In this document: one piece after another, positions 8,217 to 15,461 of the stretch
Position numbering within the stretch: the stretch's first letter is position 1
Layout of the letters: each line of letters opens with the position of its first letter
NCBI GenBank assembly: GCA_945903615.1
Contig: CAMDOL010000008.1
Coordinates: 1 to 19,740, forward strand
Length of the DNA stretch: 19,740 nucleotides
Direction of reading: 5' to 3'
DNA from: Rickettsia typhi
Lineage (GTDB): Bacteria; Pseudomonadota; Alphaproteobacteria; Rickettsiales; UBA1997
Notes under the pieces: generated by a model
What the model saw: only the letters and a program-made list of their open reading frames with translations
Told to the model about the DNA's origin: nothing
Database searches by the model: none
Program-made: the position numbers and the translations under genes

Positions 8217-9888
8217 AGATAACAGGGATAGCAACATTATTATTGAAGCGATATTGTGCCTCAAAAATTCCTTCTGGCATTGCCTGATCTTTAGCTCAAT
8301 TATTAATATTTTGAGTCTTGCTTTACCAATTTATTCGATGCAGGTTTTAGATAGGGTGCTGAGCTCTTCATCGCTTGAAACCCTGATTTATCTCTCTTTG
8401 ATTGTTTTTATTGCTGTAGCGGCAATGAATTTTTTAACCAATGTCAGAGATTATGCTTTTTCCTTTATTGCCAATTCTTTTGAAAAAAAGCTCTCCAGAA
8501 TAACTTTTGCCCACAACATTAAAGATTCTATAAAATCAAATATTGGTAGCCAATATTTAAAAGATTTATCTCAAATCAAATCCTTTATCACCAGCCCAAA
8601 TTTGCCATTTATTTTTGATATGCCTTGGGTAGTAATTTTTCTGGCAGTTATTTTTTATATTCACTGGATTTTGGGGTTTGTAATTCTTGGAAGTGGGCTA
8701 ATTCTAGCTTTTATGGCATTTTTGAATCAAAAAATTTTAAAATCCGACACTGAAAAATTGAGCGAAATGCAGATGATAATTAGCCGCCGGTTAGAGCTTT
8801 TGACCAGAAACTCTGAGGTGATAGTTGGTATGGGTATGATAGAGAATGTTAATGATAAATATAACGACAATCTATCAGAGTTAAAAGAGCTGGAAAATAA
8901 GGTTAAAAACAAGACCAAATCTATATCCATAACCGTCAAAACCCTACGCTATTTTATGCAGATGATGGTCACATTCATATCTGCTATTTTGATAATTCAT
9001 GGCAAAATGTCATCGGGCGGAATGATTGCAGTTTCTACCTTAGCCGGCAAAGTTTTGGCACCTTTCGATGCTTCGGCCGGCATATTTCAATCATTGATTT
9101 ACCTTAAAAAATCATATGAGAGATTAAAAAATGCTTTCCAAAATATTGCTACTGAGAAACGGATAGAATTGCCCGAACCAAAAGGAAATGTGGTTTTTGA
9201 TGGTGTAATTTTTATGCCCTATGGCAGCAATTTGCCAATTATTAAAGGCATTTCATTTAAGGTGGAAGCTGGTCAGATAATTGGCATTATTGGTAAATCA
9301 GGAAGCGGAAAAACAACCATTGCCAGACTCCTAACCAATATTTTTGAAACCAGCAGAGGCAATGTTTTGATCGATTCTGCCCCATTAAAACTTTGGAATG
9401 AAACCCAGATAGGTCAATATATTGGTTATGTGCCTCAAGATGTAGAGCTTTTTCAATCAAGCATTAAGGATAATATCTCAAGATTTAGTATCGATCCCAA
9501 AGATGCAGATATTATCAAAGCAGCACAAATGGCCGGCGTTCATGAGCTTATTTTATCACTGCCGCAAGGCTATGAAACTGTCATAGGACAAACCAATATT
9601 TCCGCTGGTCAAAGGCAGAGGATTGCCCTAGCCAGAGCATTATACGGCAATCCTAAAATTTTAGTGCTCGATGAGCCAAATTCAAACCTTGATATTGACG
9701 GGGAAAACGCCTTGCTCAAAACTATTGCAGAATCTAAATCAAACAAAACTATGACTGTTTTTATTATCTCTCATAAGCCGTCCATCCTTAAAATCACTGA
9801 CAAAATTATGATAATTGATAATGGAGAAATGAAAACATTTGAAGATTCAAGTAAGGTTATTAATGAATTTGCTGCCAAACAACAATGA
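8194..9888 (+). CDS. Type I secretion ABC exporter (PrtD-type permease/ATPase)
   Basis: A 564-residue half transporter: an N-terminal membrane domain with about six hydrophobic segments (residues 15-310) and a C-terminal nucleotide-binding domain. Walker A GKSGSGKTT is at 367-375, the Q-loop lies in YVPQD, the signature is ISAGQ at 469-473 (usual form LSGGQ), Walker B is LVLDE at 490-494, and the switch histidine is H527. The phrase DEPNSNLD is typical of PrtD/AprD exporters. There is no N-terminal C39 peptidase or C39-like domain, unlike HlyB. It should power export of the RTX protein across both membranes in one step. The start overlaps the TolC-like gene by 23 bases with no visible Shine-Dalgarno sequence. 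Confidence 0.92.
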   Translation: MKLIPRNKDNRDSNIIIEAILCLKNSFWHCLIFSSIINILSLALPIYSMQVLDRVLSSSSLETLIYLSLIVFIAVAAMNFLTNVRDYAFSFIANSFEKKLSRITFAHNIKDSIKSNIGSQYLKDLSQIKSFITSPNLPFIFDMPWVVIFLAVIFYIHWILGFVILGSGLILAFMAFLNQKILKSDTEKLSEMQMIISRRLELLTRNSEVIVGMGMIENVNDKYNDNLSELKELENKVKNKTKSISITVKTLRYFMQMMVTFISAILIIHGKMSSGGMIAVSTLAGKVLAPFDASAGIFQSLIYLKKSYERLKNAFQNIATEKRIELPEPKGNVVFDGVIFMPYGSNLPIIKGISFKVEAGQIIGIIGKSGSGKTTIARLLTNIFETSRGNVLIDSAPLKLWNETQIGQYIGYVPQDVELFQSSIKDNISRFSIDPKDADIIKAAQMAGVHELILSLPQGYETVIGQTNISAGQRQRIALARALYGNPKILVLDEPNSNLDIDGENALLKTIAESKSNKTMTVFIISHKPSILKITDKIMIIDNGEMKTFEDSSKVINEFAAKQQ

Positions 9889-10898
9889 AAATATTCAAAG
9901 AATTTTATCAAAAATTTTTAGCTTTCTGGAAGCTGGAAGATGAGGGAAATTACCTAACTTTGGGGGTCAAAATTATTCTTTCATTTTTAGTCGTTATATT
10001 GCTTTGGGCACTATTGGCACCAATAAATTCAAGCATTATTGCTTCTGGTGAAATTATTTTAACTTCCGACAAAAAAATTATCTCTCATCTTGAAGGCGGC
10101 ATTATTGATGAAATAAAAGTTAAAGAAGGACAGTTGGTTCATAGCGGAGAGGATTTAATAATTCTAAACACCGTTCAGACTCAATCAAAAATTATCCAAA
10201 TTTCAGAAGGCATAAAAGCTACAGAATTTCAAAAAACCGCCACAGAACAAAGAATAAAATCACTCGAACAGGAGCTGCGAATTGTTAATGAGCTTTTAAA
10301 AGATGGCAATTCATCACTAACCCGCAAAATAGATATTGAAAAACAGCTTCACGAATCAAGAGGTAAACTTGGAGAAATCATCACCAATATCGTCAGCTTA
10401 AAAAACGAATTGGAAGCCAATCAATACATTCTCGCAAGAGCAGTAATTAAGGCGCCAGTTTCGGGATATGTTATGAACCTAAAATATCAAACGATTGGCG
10501 GCACCATTACCCCAGCATCTGAAATTATGTTTATCGTGCCGGAGAATGACAAACTGATTGCTGAGTTAAAAGTGCAACCACAAGATATTGATCTTTTAAC
10601 AGAGGGGATGAAAGCAAAAATCCAGCTATCAGCATATAAAACAAGGCTTATGCCCAAGCTCAACGGAACATTAATCAACATATCAGCGGACTCATTCAAA
10701 AATGAAATGACGGGAGAAATGTATTTTAAAGCCCGAGTAGAAATTACTGAATCAGAACTTAAAAAATTAAAAATGAATGTCAAATTAACACCAGGAATGC
10801 CAGTAAATGCCTTTCTTATCACGGGCTCTAGAACATTTTTTCAATATTTAATTGCACCAATTAGTGAATCTGCTTACAAGGCTTTCAGGGAAGAATAA
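9885..10898 (+). CDS. HlyD-type periplasmic adaptor (short form)
   Basis: A 337-residue membrane fusion protein. It has a short cytoplasmic N-terminus, one membrane helix (about 26-46), the first lipoyl half (67-94, with HLEGGIIDEIKVKEGQ), an alpha-helical coiled-coil hairpin (about 95-183), the second lipoyl half (186-219, with IKAPVSGYV), and a C-terminal beta-barrel and membrane-proximal region. It bridges the inner-membrane ABC exporter and the outer-membrane channel. Family members such as HlyD or PrtE usually have about 430-480 residues, and most of the shortfall here falls in the coiled-coil hairpin. The start overlaps the exporter stop as ATGA, so translation is probably coupled. It is the last gene of the operon. 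Confidence 0.9.
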   Translation: MKIFKEFYQKFLAFWKLEDEGNYLTLGVKIILSFLVVILLWALLAPINSSIIASGEIILTSDKKIISHLEGGIIDEIKVKEGQLVHSGEDLIILNTVQTQSKIIQISEGIKATEFQKTATEQRIKSLEQELRIVNELLKDGNSSLTRKIDIEKQLHESRGKLGEIITNIVSLKNELEANQYILARAVIKAPVSGYVMNLKYQTIGGTITPASEIMFIVPENDKLIAELKVQPQDIDLLTEGMKAKIQLSAYKTRLMPKLNGTLINISADSFKNEMTGEMYFKARVEITESELKKLKMNVKLTPGMPVNAFLITGSRTFFQYLIAPISESAYKAFREE

Positions 10899-10924
10899 TA
10901 CCAAAACTCATCTTAAATTCATCA

Positions 10925-11028
10925 TTTAAGGAACCTCTGAACAACTAAAACAATGTTTTAGAAAAATTGATCTTTCTGGTCTTTTTTGGCAGAAATATCA
11001 ATTTTTAGTTGTTCAGAGGTTCCTTAAA
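10925..11028. repeat. Palindromic repeat, copy A (short form)
   Basis: Perfect 26-bp terminal inverted repeats (10925-10950 and 11003-11028) read TTTAAGGAACCTCTG at their outer ends. A subterminal hairpin, CTAAAAC-AAT-GTTTTAG, lies at 10945-10961. The element sits between the convergent secretion and metC operons. Related full-length copies are at 14723-14902 and 18205-18381. No transposase is present, so it looks like a MITE-like or REP-like element. Copy A lacks about 75 bp of the centre seen in the others. Confidence 0.85.
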
Positions 11029-11047
11029 AAACAGTGTCTGCAATTAT

Positions 11048-12277
11048 TTATTTTCTTAACCTCTTAAAACCAGCTTCTAAATCTGCTTTTAAATCTTCAA
11101 TATCTTCCAAACCAACATTAATTCTCAGACAAGTTTTATTGCCATAATTCCATTTAGTAGCACTGCGCACCGAGCCAGCATCGAATGGCAAAATCAATGA
11201 TTCATAACCACCCCAAGAATAACCCATCGCATAATAATGAAGCTTGTCGAGCATTCTTGCTAAAGATTCGTTGGAATATTTTTTATCCAAAACAATTGAG
11301 AATAAACCAGCTGCGCCAGTAAAATCACGCTTCCAGATTGTATGACCTTCGCTTGATGGCAAAGCTGGATACAAAACTCTTTCCACCTCTGGTCTTTTCT
11401 CAAGCCAGCTGGCAAGTTCAACTGCATTTTTAAAGCAGTGATCCATTCTAATTTTGGAAGTGCGAAAACCTCGTTGCGCCATATAGCAAGAAAATGGAGC
11501 AGCGGTTACAGCCATATAACGGAAGGCTTCATACATCACTCGAAAATGTTTTTCACCAATGGTAATCGCACCCATCATCACATCGGAATGACCATTAATA
11601 TATTTGGTGATCGCCATCACCGAAACATCAACGCCGTGATCAAGCGGCTTATAATAAATGCCGCTCGCCCAAGAATTGTCAAGGATAGTGGTCACGCCCA
11701 TTTTTTTAGCAACTTTACAAATCGCCGGCACATCTTGCATCTCAAAACTCAAGCTGCCAGGGCTTTCCATAAAAATTACTTTGGTGTTTTTCTTGATAAG
11801 TTTTTTAATATCTTCACCAATTGCTGGATCATAATAAGTTGTTTCTACGCCTAATTTTTTTAAGAATTTATCCGCAAAGCTACGAGTTGGAGAATAGGTG
11901 TTGTCAACCAAAAGCATATGATCGCCTTGTTTTAAAAAAGCCACCAAAGCAGTGTTGATAGCTGCCGCACCTGATGCGGTGACGAAAGTGTTATAACCAT
12001 TTTCTAATTCAGCAATGGCTTTTTCTAAAGCAAAATTGCTTTGCGTACCATATCGACCATACTTCAATTCATATGGCTCAACCAAATCATTATTGGAATA
12101 GCCCCGCTCCGCATACATCAAATCTTTAAGAGTTGGAAAAACTATTGTTGAGGTTTGATAGATTGGCGGATTAACCATCCAACCTTGCTCTTTAGGGTTG
12201 CGACCCGCATGCACAATTTTAGTTGCTTCTCTAATTCCTTTTTCCATTTGTCCTTTTTCCATTTGTCCTTTTTCCAT
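11048..12277 (-). CDS. metC: Cystathionine beta-lyase
   Basis: A PLP-dependent Cys/Met-metabolism enzyme that cleaves cystathionine to homocysteine, pyruvate and ammonia in methionine synthesis. The 409 residues match the MetC family throughout: the ESPGS segment (171-175), the LDNSWASGIYYKPLDHGVDV region (199-218), the PLP-binding lysine K225 in ITKYINGHSD, and the C-terminal YSWGGYESL motif that separates MetC from cystathionine gamma-synthase. The N-terminus carries three in-frame ATGs (12277, 12262, 12247) in a 15-bp tandem repeat; the real start is uncertain and homology begins after the repeat. It is the last gene of the minus-strand operon, 5 bases after the HIT gene. Confidence 0.93.
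   Translation of the reverse strand: MEKGQMEKGQMEKGIREATKIVHAGRNPKEQGWMVNPPIYQTSTIVFPTLKDLMYAERGYSNNDLVEPYELKYGRYGTQSNFALEKAIAELENGYNTFVTASGAAAINTALVAFLKQGDHMLLVDNTYSPTRSFADKFLKKLGVETTYYDPAIGEDIKKLIKKNTKVIFMESPGSLSFEMQDVPAICKVAKKMGVTTILDNSWASGIYYKPLDHGVDVSVMAITKYINGHSDVMMGAITIGEKHFRVMYEAFRYMAVTAAPFSCYMAQRGFRTSKIRMDHCFKNAVELASWLEKRPEVERVLYPALPSSEGHTIWKRDFTGAAGLFSIVLDKKYSNESLARMLDKLHYYAMGYSWGGYESLILPFDAGSVRSATKWNYGNKTCLRINVGLEDIEDLKADLEAGFKRLRK
12236..12277 (-). repeat. 15-bp tandem repeat spanning the metC start
   Basis: The unit ATGGAAAAAGGACAA occurs twice, followed by a 12-base partial unit. Each unit supplies an ATG and an AAGGA Shine-Dalgarno-like core just upstream of the next ATG. The first ATG has no such core before it. 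The encoded MEKGQ repeats are dispensable by comparison with MetC. Confidence 0.9.
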
Positions 12278-12282
12278 AAATA

Positions 12283-12663
12283 TTATCTAGTTAAATTATC
12301 ACTGAGCAATAAGCCACCAAGCTTTTTGCCACCCAAAATATGAACATGAAAGTGTGATACGGTTTGCGACGCATCCAAACCATTGTTAGTTATCAGGCGA
12401 TAGCCCGACTTATCCAATCCTAACAAAGTAGCAATTTGTCTAACTTTTTTGAAGAAATCAACTATTTCTTCATCCAGAGCATTATCAGTAAAATCTGCAA
12501 ACGAAATATATTCACCCTTAGGCACCACTAAAATATGCAGTGGCGCCGCTTTAGAAATGTCGTGAAAAGCCAGAATTTTAGAGTCTTCATAAACTCTTGC
12601 GCAAGGAATTTCTTCACGAATTATTTTAGCAAAAACATTATTTGGATCATATTTTGTAGTCAT
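12283..12663 (-). CDS. HIT-family (HINT-like) nucleotide hydrolase
   Basis: A 126-residue histidine-triad protein with the signature HFHVHILGG, in which H104, H106 and H108 form the triad. Proteins of this branch (HINT, PKCI-type) hydrolyse adenosine phosphoramidates and related AMP-lysine conjugates in the cytoplasm. The N-terminal block NVFAKIIREEIPCARVYED and the following AFHDISKAAPLHILVVPK are typical of the family, and the length is full. It lies 8 bases after the cyclophilin gene in a tight operon. The physiological substrate cannot be inferred from the sequence. Confidence 0.93.
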   Translation of the reverse strand: MTTKYDPNNVFAKIIREEIPCARVYEDSKILAFHDISKAAPLHILVVPKGEYISFADFTDNALDEEIVDFFKKVRQIATLLGLDKSGYRLITNNGLDASQTVSHFHVHILGGKKLGGLLLSDNLTR

Positions 12664-12671
12664 AAAACAAT

Positions 12672-13235
12672 TTATTTTTTTGTATTATTACCAACCCTTA
12701 CTTTTAGCATTGCATCAGGATGACCGACCATTCCGTTTGGTCCGTTGCCTTTTTTGATTTTATCAACTACGCCCATTCCTTCAATCACCCGACCAAACAC
12801 GGTATATTGCCCATCTAAAAATCTAGAATCTTTTAGAACGATGAAGAATTGACTGTTTGCACTATTTGGACTAGAGGCTCTCGCCATAGAAACCGCACCA
12901 CGAATGTGTGGTTCATCAGAAAACTCAGCTTTTAAATCCGGAAGTTCACTACCACCAGTTCCAGTTCCAGTTGGATCACCGGTTTGCGCCATAAAGCCAT
13001 CAATAACGCGGTGAAAAACTACATTATCATAAAAACCACGATTGGCTAAAGTTTTAATTCTTTCCACATGTTTTGGTGCAACTTGTGGCAATAATTCGAT
13101 GAGAATTTTGCCATTTTTGGTTTCAATAGTTAAAAGATTTTGTGGATCATAATTGCCGTTTGCGGCCTGATTTGGAGTGGTCATAATAAATAAAGTTAGA
13201 ATTGATAAAAAAGTAAAAGTTAAAATTTTTTGCAT
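12672..13235 (-). CDS. Secreted cyclophilin-type peptidyl-prolyl cis-trans isomerase
   Basis: A 187-residue cyclophilin with an N-terminal signal peptide (hydrophobic residues 5-19, likely cleavage near NQA at 22-24), so it should act in the periplasm. Active-site signatures are present: FHRVIDGFMAQTGD at 74-87, including the catalytic arginine R76 and Q84, then SQFFIVL and GQYTVFGRV. It accelerates proline isomerisation during folding of exported proteins. It lies 11 bases downstream of dgt and 8 bases upstream of the HIT gene. Confidence 0.93.
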   Translation of the reverse strand: MQKILTFTFLSILTLFIMTTPNQAANGNYDPQNLLTIETKNGKILIELLPQVAPKHVERIKTLANRGFYDNVVFHRVIDGFMAQTGDPTGTGTGGSELPDLKAEFSDEPHIRGAVSMARASSPNSANSQFFIVLKDSRFLDGQYTVFGRVIEGMGVVDKIKKGNGPNGMVGHPDAMLKVRVGNNTKK

Positions 13236-13246
13236 AAATAAAAAAA

Positions 13247-14383
13247 TTAAAGGGTTAATAAATTTTGATATTCTTTAATGGCAAAGCGATCAGTCATTCC
13301 AGCAATATAATCAGAAACATTAATTGCCAATTCTTTTTTGTCACTACTAGAAATTTGATGATGCTCTGGCAAACAGCTTGGGTTTTGAATAAAAAAATCA
13401 AACAAACCACCCACCACTCTATGAGCAGAGGAAGTCATACGATTGATTTTGTAATGGCGATACATATTTTCTTTCAAAAATTTTTTTAGACTTTGATGAG
13501 CAATTTCCATTGGATCAGAAAATTGCACTAAAAATTGTGAACAATTTCTAACATCTTCGACGCTATTAATGTGATATTTTTTGATATTGTTTTTAGTATT
13601 TTCAATTACATCCAAAACCATATCATTAACGATTCTTCTCTTCGCTTCGGAAACCAGAAACTCTCTTCTTGCATCAGGCTTTTTAGCCAAAACCTCACCA
13701 AAATTTTTACCAACAAAAGGCAGACTTAAAAGCTCTTCAATGTTAAATAATTCGGCTCGAAGCCCATCTTCAATATCGTGATTATTATAAGCGATATCAT
13801 CAGAAATTGCCGAGATTTGCGCTTCAATTGAAGGCTGGCGAGCCAGATCCAAATCATTTTTTTGATTATATTCTCTGATATAATGATGGGTTTTAGATAA
13901 GTCTTTGATTGCACCGTTATGCTTAACTACACCCTCCAACATTTCCCATGATAAATTCAGCCCATCAAAATCAAGATATAGGCGTTCTAATTTAGTGATT
14001 AATTTTAAAGCGTGAGCATTGTGAGAAAAATTGCCAAACTCTTTCATTTTTTCATTCAAAGCATCTTCGCCAGCATGCCCAAAAGGTGTGTGACCCAAAT
14101 CGTGAGCCAGAGAAACAACTTCAGCTAAATCTTTATTACAGCCAAGACCAGAAGAGATCCAACGCGCAATTTGCGCCACTTCTAATGAGTGAGTCAAACG
14201 AGTTCGATAATGATCACCTTCGTGATTTACAAAGACCTGAGTTTTATATTGCAAACGACGAAAGGCGGTAGAATTGATGATGCGATCACGATCACGCCCA
14301 TAAATTGAACGAAACTGACAATCCTCCTCGCTACAAAACCGACCTTTGGAATTTTCTGGATTGGAGGCGAAGCTGGAGAACAT
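13247..14383 (-). CDS. dgt: dGTPase-like HD-domain deoxynucleoside triphosphate triphosphohydrolase
   Basis: A 378-residue protein of the bacterial dGTPase family (the shorter form common in alphaproteobacteria). It releases tripolyphosphate from dNTPs and so tunes precursor pools. HD-domain metal ligands are visible: H65 in RTRLTHSLEVAQ, H94-D95 in SLAHDLGHTPFGH, and an aspartate in the ISDDIAYNNHD segment near residue 195. The N-terminal RDRDRIINSTAFRRLQ block is a family hallmark. The start overlaps the upstream gene's stop by one base (TAATG), which suggests coupled translation. Confidence 0.92.
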   Translation of the reverse strand: MFSSFASNPENSKGRFCSEEDCQFRSIYGRDRDRIINSTAFRRLQYKTQVFVNHEGDHYRTRLTHSLEVAQIARWISSGLGCNKDLAEVVSLAHDLGHTPFGHAGEDALNEKMKEFGNFSHNAHALKLITKLERLYLDFDGLNLSWEMLEGVVKHNGAIKDLSKTHHYIREYNQKNDLDLARQPSIEAQISAISDDIAYNNHDIEDGLRAELFNIEELLSLPFVGKNFGEVLAKKPDARREFLVSEAKRRIVNDMVLDVIENTKNNIKKYHINSVEDVRNCSQFLVQFSDPMEIAHQSLKKFLKENMYRHYKINRMTSSAHRVVGGLFDFFIQNPSCLPEHHQISSSDKKELAINVSDYIAGMTDRFAIKEYQNLLTL

Positions 14384-14694
14384 TATTGGTCTAGCTCAAT
14401 ACGATTGATAATGGCAACACAATTACTATCAACCTTGATAATTTCTTGTTTTTTAGTTTTTAAATTTGGCTTAGTTAGAATAATTATGTTGCTGCCTTGC
14501 AAGTGTATCTTATCTACTTTTCCGGCGATTTTTAATTGTAGGAAATCTGAACAATTATTCACTTGTTGATGTGATTTTTTTTGCTTAATTAAAATTAAAG
14601 CAATGAACAAAACCACAAACACAAACCCCATCACAATCACGGAGGATTTAAGAAAAATTAGTGATCTATTAACGCTTTTAATTTCTTGGGACAT
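14383..14694 (-). CDS. Small single-pass membrane protein of unknown function
   Basis: A 103-residue protein, if the ATG at 14694 is used; a TTG at 14709 would add five residues and is less convincing. It has a short polar N-terminus, one strong membrane helix (about residues 15-37, rich in Val, Ile, Leu and Phe), then a roughly 65-residue soluble domain predicted to be beta-rich, with two cysteines and lysine-rich turns. This layout resembles small anchored proteins often found beside dgt in alphaproteobacteria (possibly the DUF6476 type), but I do not recognise a function. It is the first gene of the minus-strand operon, and repeat copy B begins only 28 bases upstream. Confidence 0.7.
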   Translation of the reverse strand: MSQEIKSVNRSLIFLKSSVIVMGFVFVVLFIALILIKQKKSHQQVNNCSDFLQLKIAGKVDKIHLQGSNIIILTKPNLKTKKQEIIKVDSNCVAIINRIELDQ

Positions 14695-14722
14695 TGTTGC
14701 TGCTGACAATTTAGGTTGGTGC

Positions 14723-14902
14723 TTAAGGAACCTCTGAATAACTAAAACGATGTTTTAGGAAAATTGATCTTTCTGGTCTTTTTTGGCATAAATTTCATTA
14801 CTTTTTGGCGGAAGATGGAAATATTTCGCCAAAAAGTAATGAAATTTTTACTCAAAAAAATCCTCAGAAAAATCAATTTTTAGTTATTCAGAGGTTCGTT
14901 AA
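14723..14902. repeat. Palindromic repeat, copy B (full length)
   Basis: A 180-bp element with terminal inverted repeats (14723-14747 against 14877-14902), one mismatch near the right tip, and a subterminal CTAAAAC-GAT-GTTTTAG hairpin. Its core is a 21-bp perfect inverted repeat (arms begin AAATTTCATTAC) around a 16-base loop. It lies between the divergent dgt operon and ssrA, so the 5' leader or promoter of the dgt operon must overlap or lie within it. There is no coding capacity. Confidence 0.85.
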
Positions 14903-15031
14903 AGATAAATTCCACTAAGTTAAAAATCAAAGACTAATTATTTGTTTGCCAGAAAAATTTTATTTGGCAATTTTGCGTAAGTCCTATATTGATTTTAAGG
15001 TAATTTTTAGAGGTGCCCTTAAGAAAAAATC

Positions 15032-15060
15032 TTGCCAAACAATCTCTTTGTTATTAAATA
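15032..15060 (+). promoter_or_regulatory. Candidate sigma-70-type promoter of ssrA
   Basis: TTGCCA (15032-15037) and TAAATA (15055-15060) are separated by 17 bases and would start transcription near 15067, about 30 bases before the tmRNA acceptor piece. The hexamers are imperfect. A TATGGT at 15091 is an alternative -10 without a good -35. The rest of 14903-15094 holds no gene, only an inverted TTGCCA/TGGCAA pair and an IS-end-like fragment. Confidence 0.35.
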
Positions 15061-15094
15061 GATCTCGCTCTTCTTTGCAAAGAGAAGTGCTATG

Positions 15095-15440
15095 GTGATA
15101 AACCTAATGTAAAATAGATGTTTTGGACTCGGGGGCGGTACCCGACATCTCCACCAAATAATAGTCATTGGTCGTTTAGTCAATCGAATTATTTTTTCCT
15201 CGAACTAATGGCTAAATATGGGGATGACATAGCTTCGACAATCATAATAAAAATATTGGTTTTACTCGGTTGAGAAACTGCCGATTGCTCCCGTAAGGGC
15301 GCGATATCCGTTCAAAAACAATAAACGCAAACGACAATTTTGCTAATGATAACCAATACTTTGCTCCAGTAGCTATCGCTGCTTAGCATAACTTTGATTA
15401 TCGGGGTTTGGGGGCTACCTGGCAACAGAAAGCCCCCGCT
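15095..15440 (+). ncRNA. ssrA: Permuted two-piece tmRNA
   Basis: tmRNA rescues stalled ribosomes and tags the unfinished protein for proteolysis. The acceptor piece comes first (about 15095-15156): a T-arm with a 5-bp stem (15129-15133 with 15141-15145), the 3' acceptor strand CATCTCC (15146-15152) and an encoded ACCA end. An excised spacer of about 63 bases follows. The coding piece starts at 15220 with GGGGATG, which pairs over 7 bp (one G-U) with CATCTCC. A P2-like helix joins AAACC-U-AAU (15100-15108) to AUUGGUUU (15255-15262). The tag frame is at 15327-15386, and the alphaproteobacterial ACCTGGCAACAGAA hairpin (stem GGGGGCT/AGCCCCC, 15410-15437) closes the piece. Exact 5' and 3' ends are estimates. 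Confidence 0.93.
15327..15386 (+). other. tmRNA proteolysis-tag reading frame
   Basis: The resume codon is GCA at 15327. The frame encodes ANDNFANDNQYFAPVAIAA, then TAG. The C-terminal hydrophobic IAA is the ClpX/ClpP recognition end. ANDN is the element contacted by SspB, and it appears twice here. At 19 codons the tag is longer than the 10-15 usual for this group. Confidence 0.9.
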
Positions 15441-15461
15441 TAATTTATATCATAATTATCT

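Noticed and set aside
10925..11030. Repeat copy A as an intrinsic bidirectional terminator between convergent operons
   Set aside because: No T-run follows the stem on either strand, and the same element occurs elsewhere between divergent genes. It might still affect transcript ends.
11009..11034. preQ1 class I riboswitch resemblance (AGAGGTTCC followed by an A-rich tail)
   Set aside because: The ACACCCUCU partner strand is missing and the motif is the terminal repeat of the palindromic family, not upstream of a queuosine gene.
11438..11854. Plus-strand open frame inside metC
   Set aside because: It is antisense to the strongly conserved metC reading frame and shows no recognisable protein features.
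14695..14709. TTG start at 14709 for the small membrane protein
   Set aside because: An ATG at 14694 gives an equally plausible N-terminus, and no ribosome binding site supports the TTG.
15157..15219. Spacer between the tmRNA pieces as a separate small gene
   Set aside because: It is the expected excised loop of a permuted tmRNA precursor, with only short internal pairing (AATAAT/ATTATT) and no reading frame.
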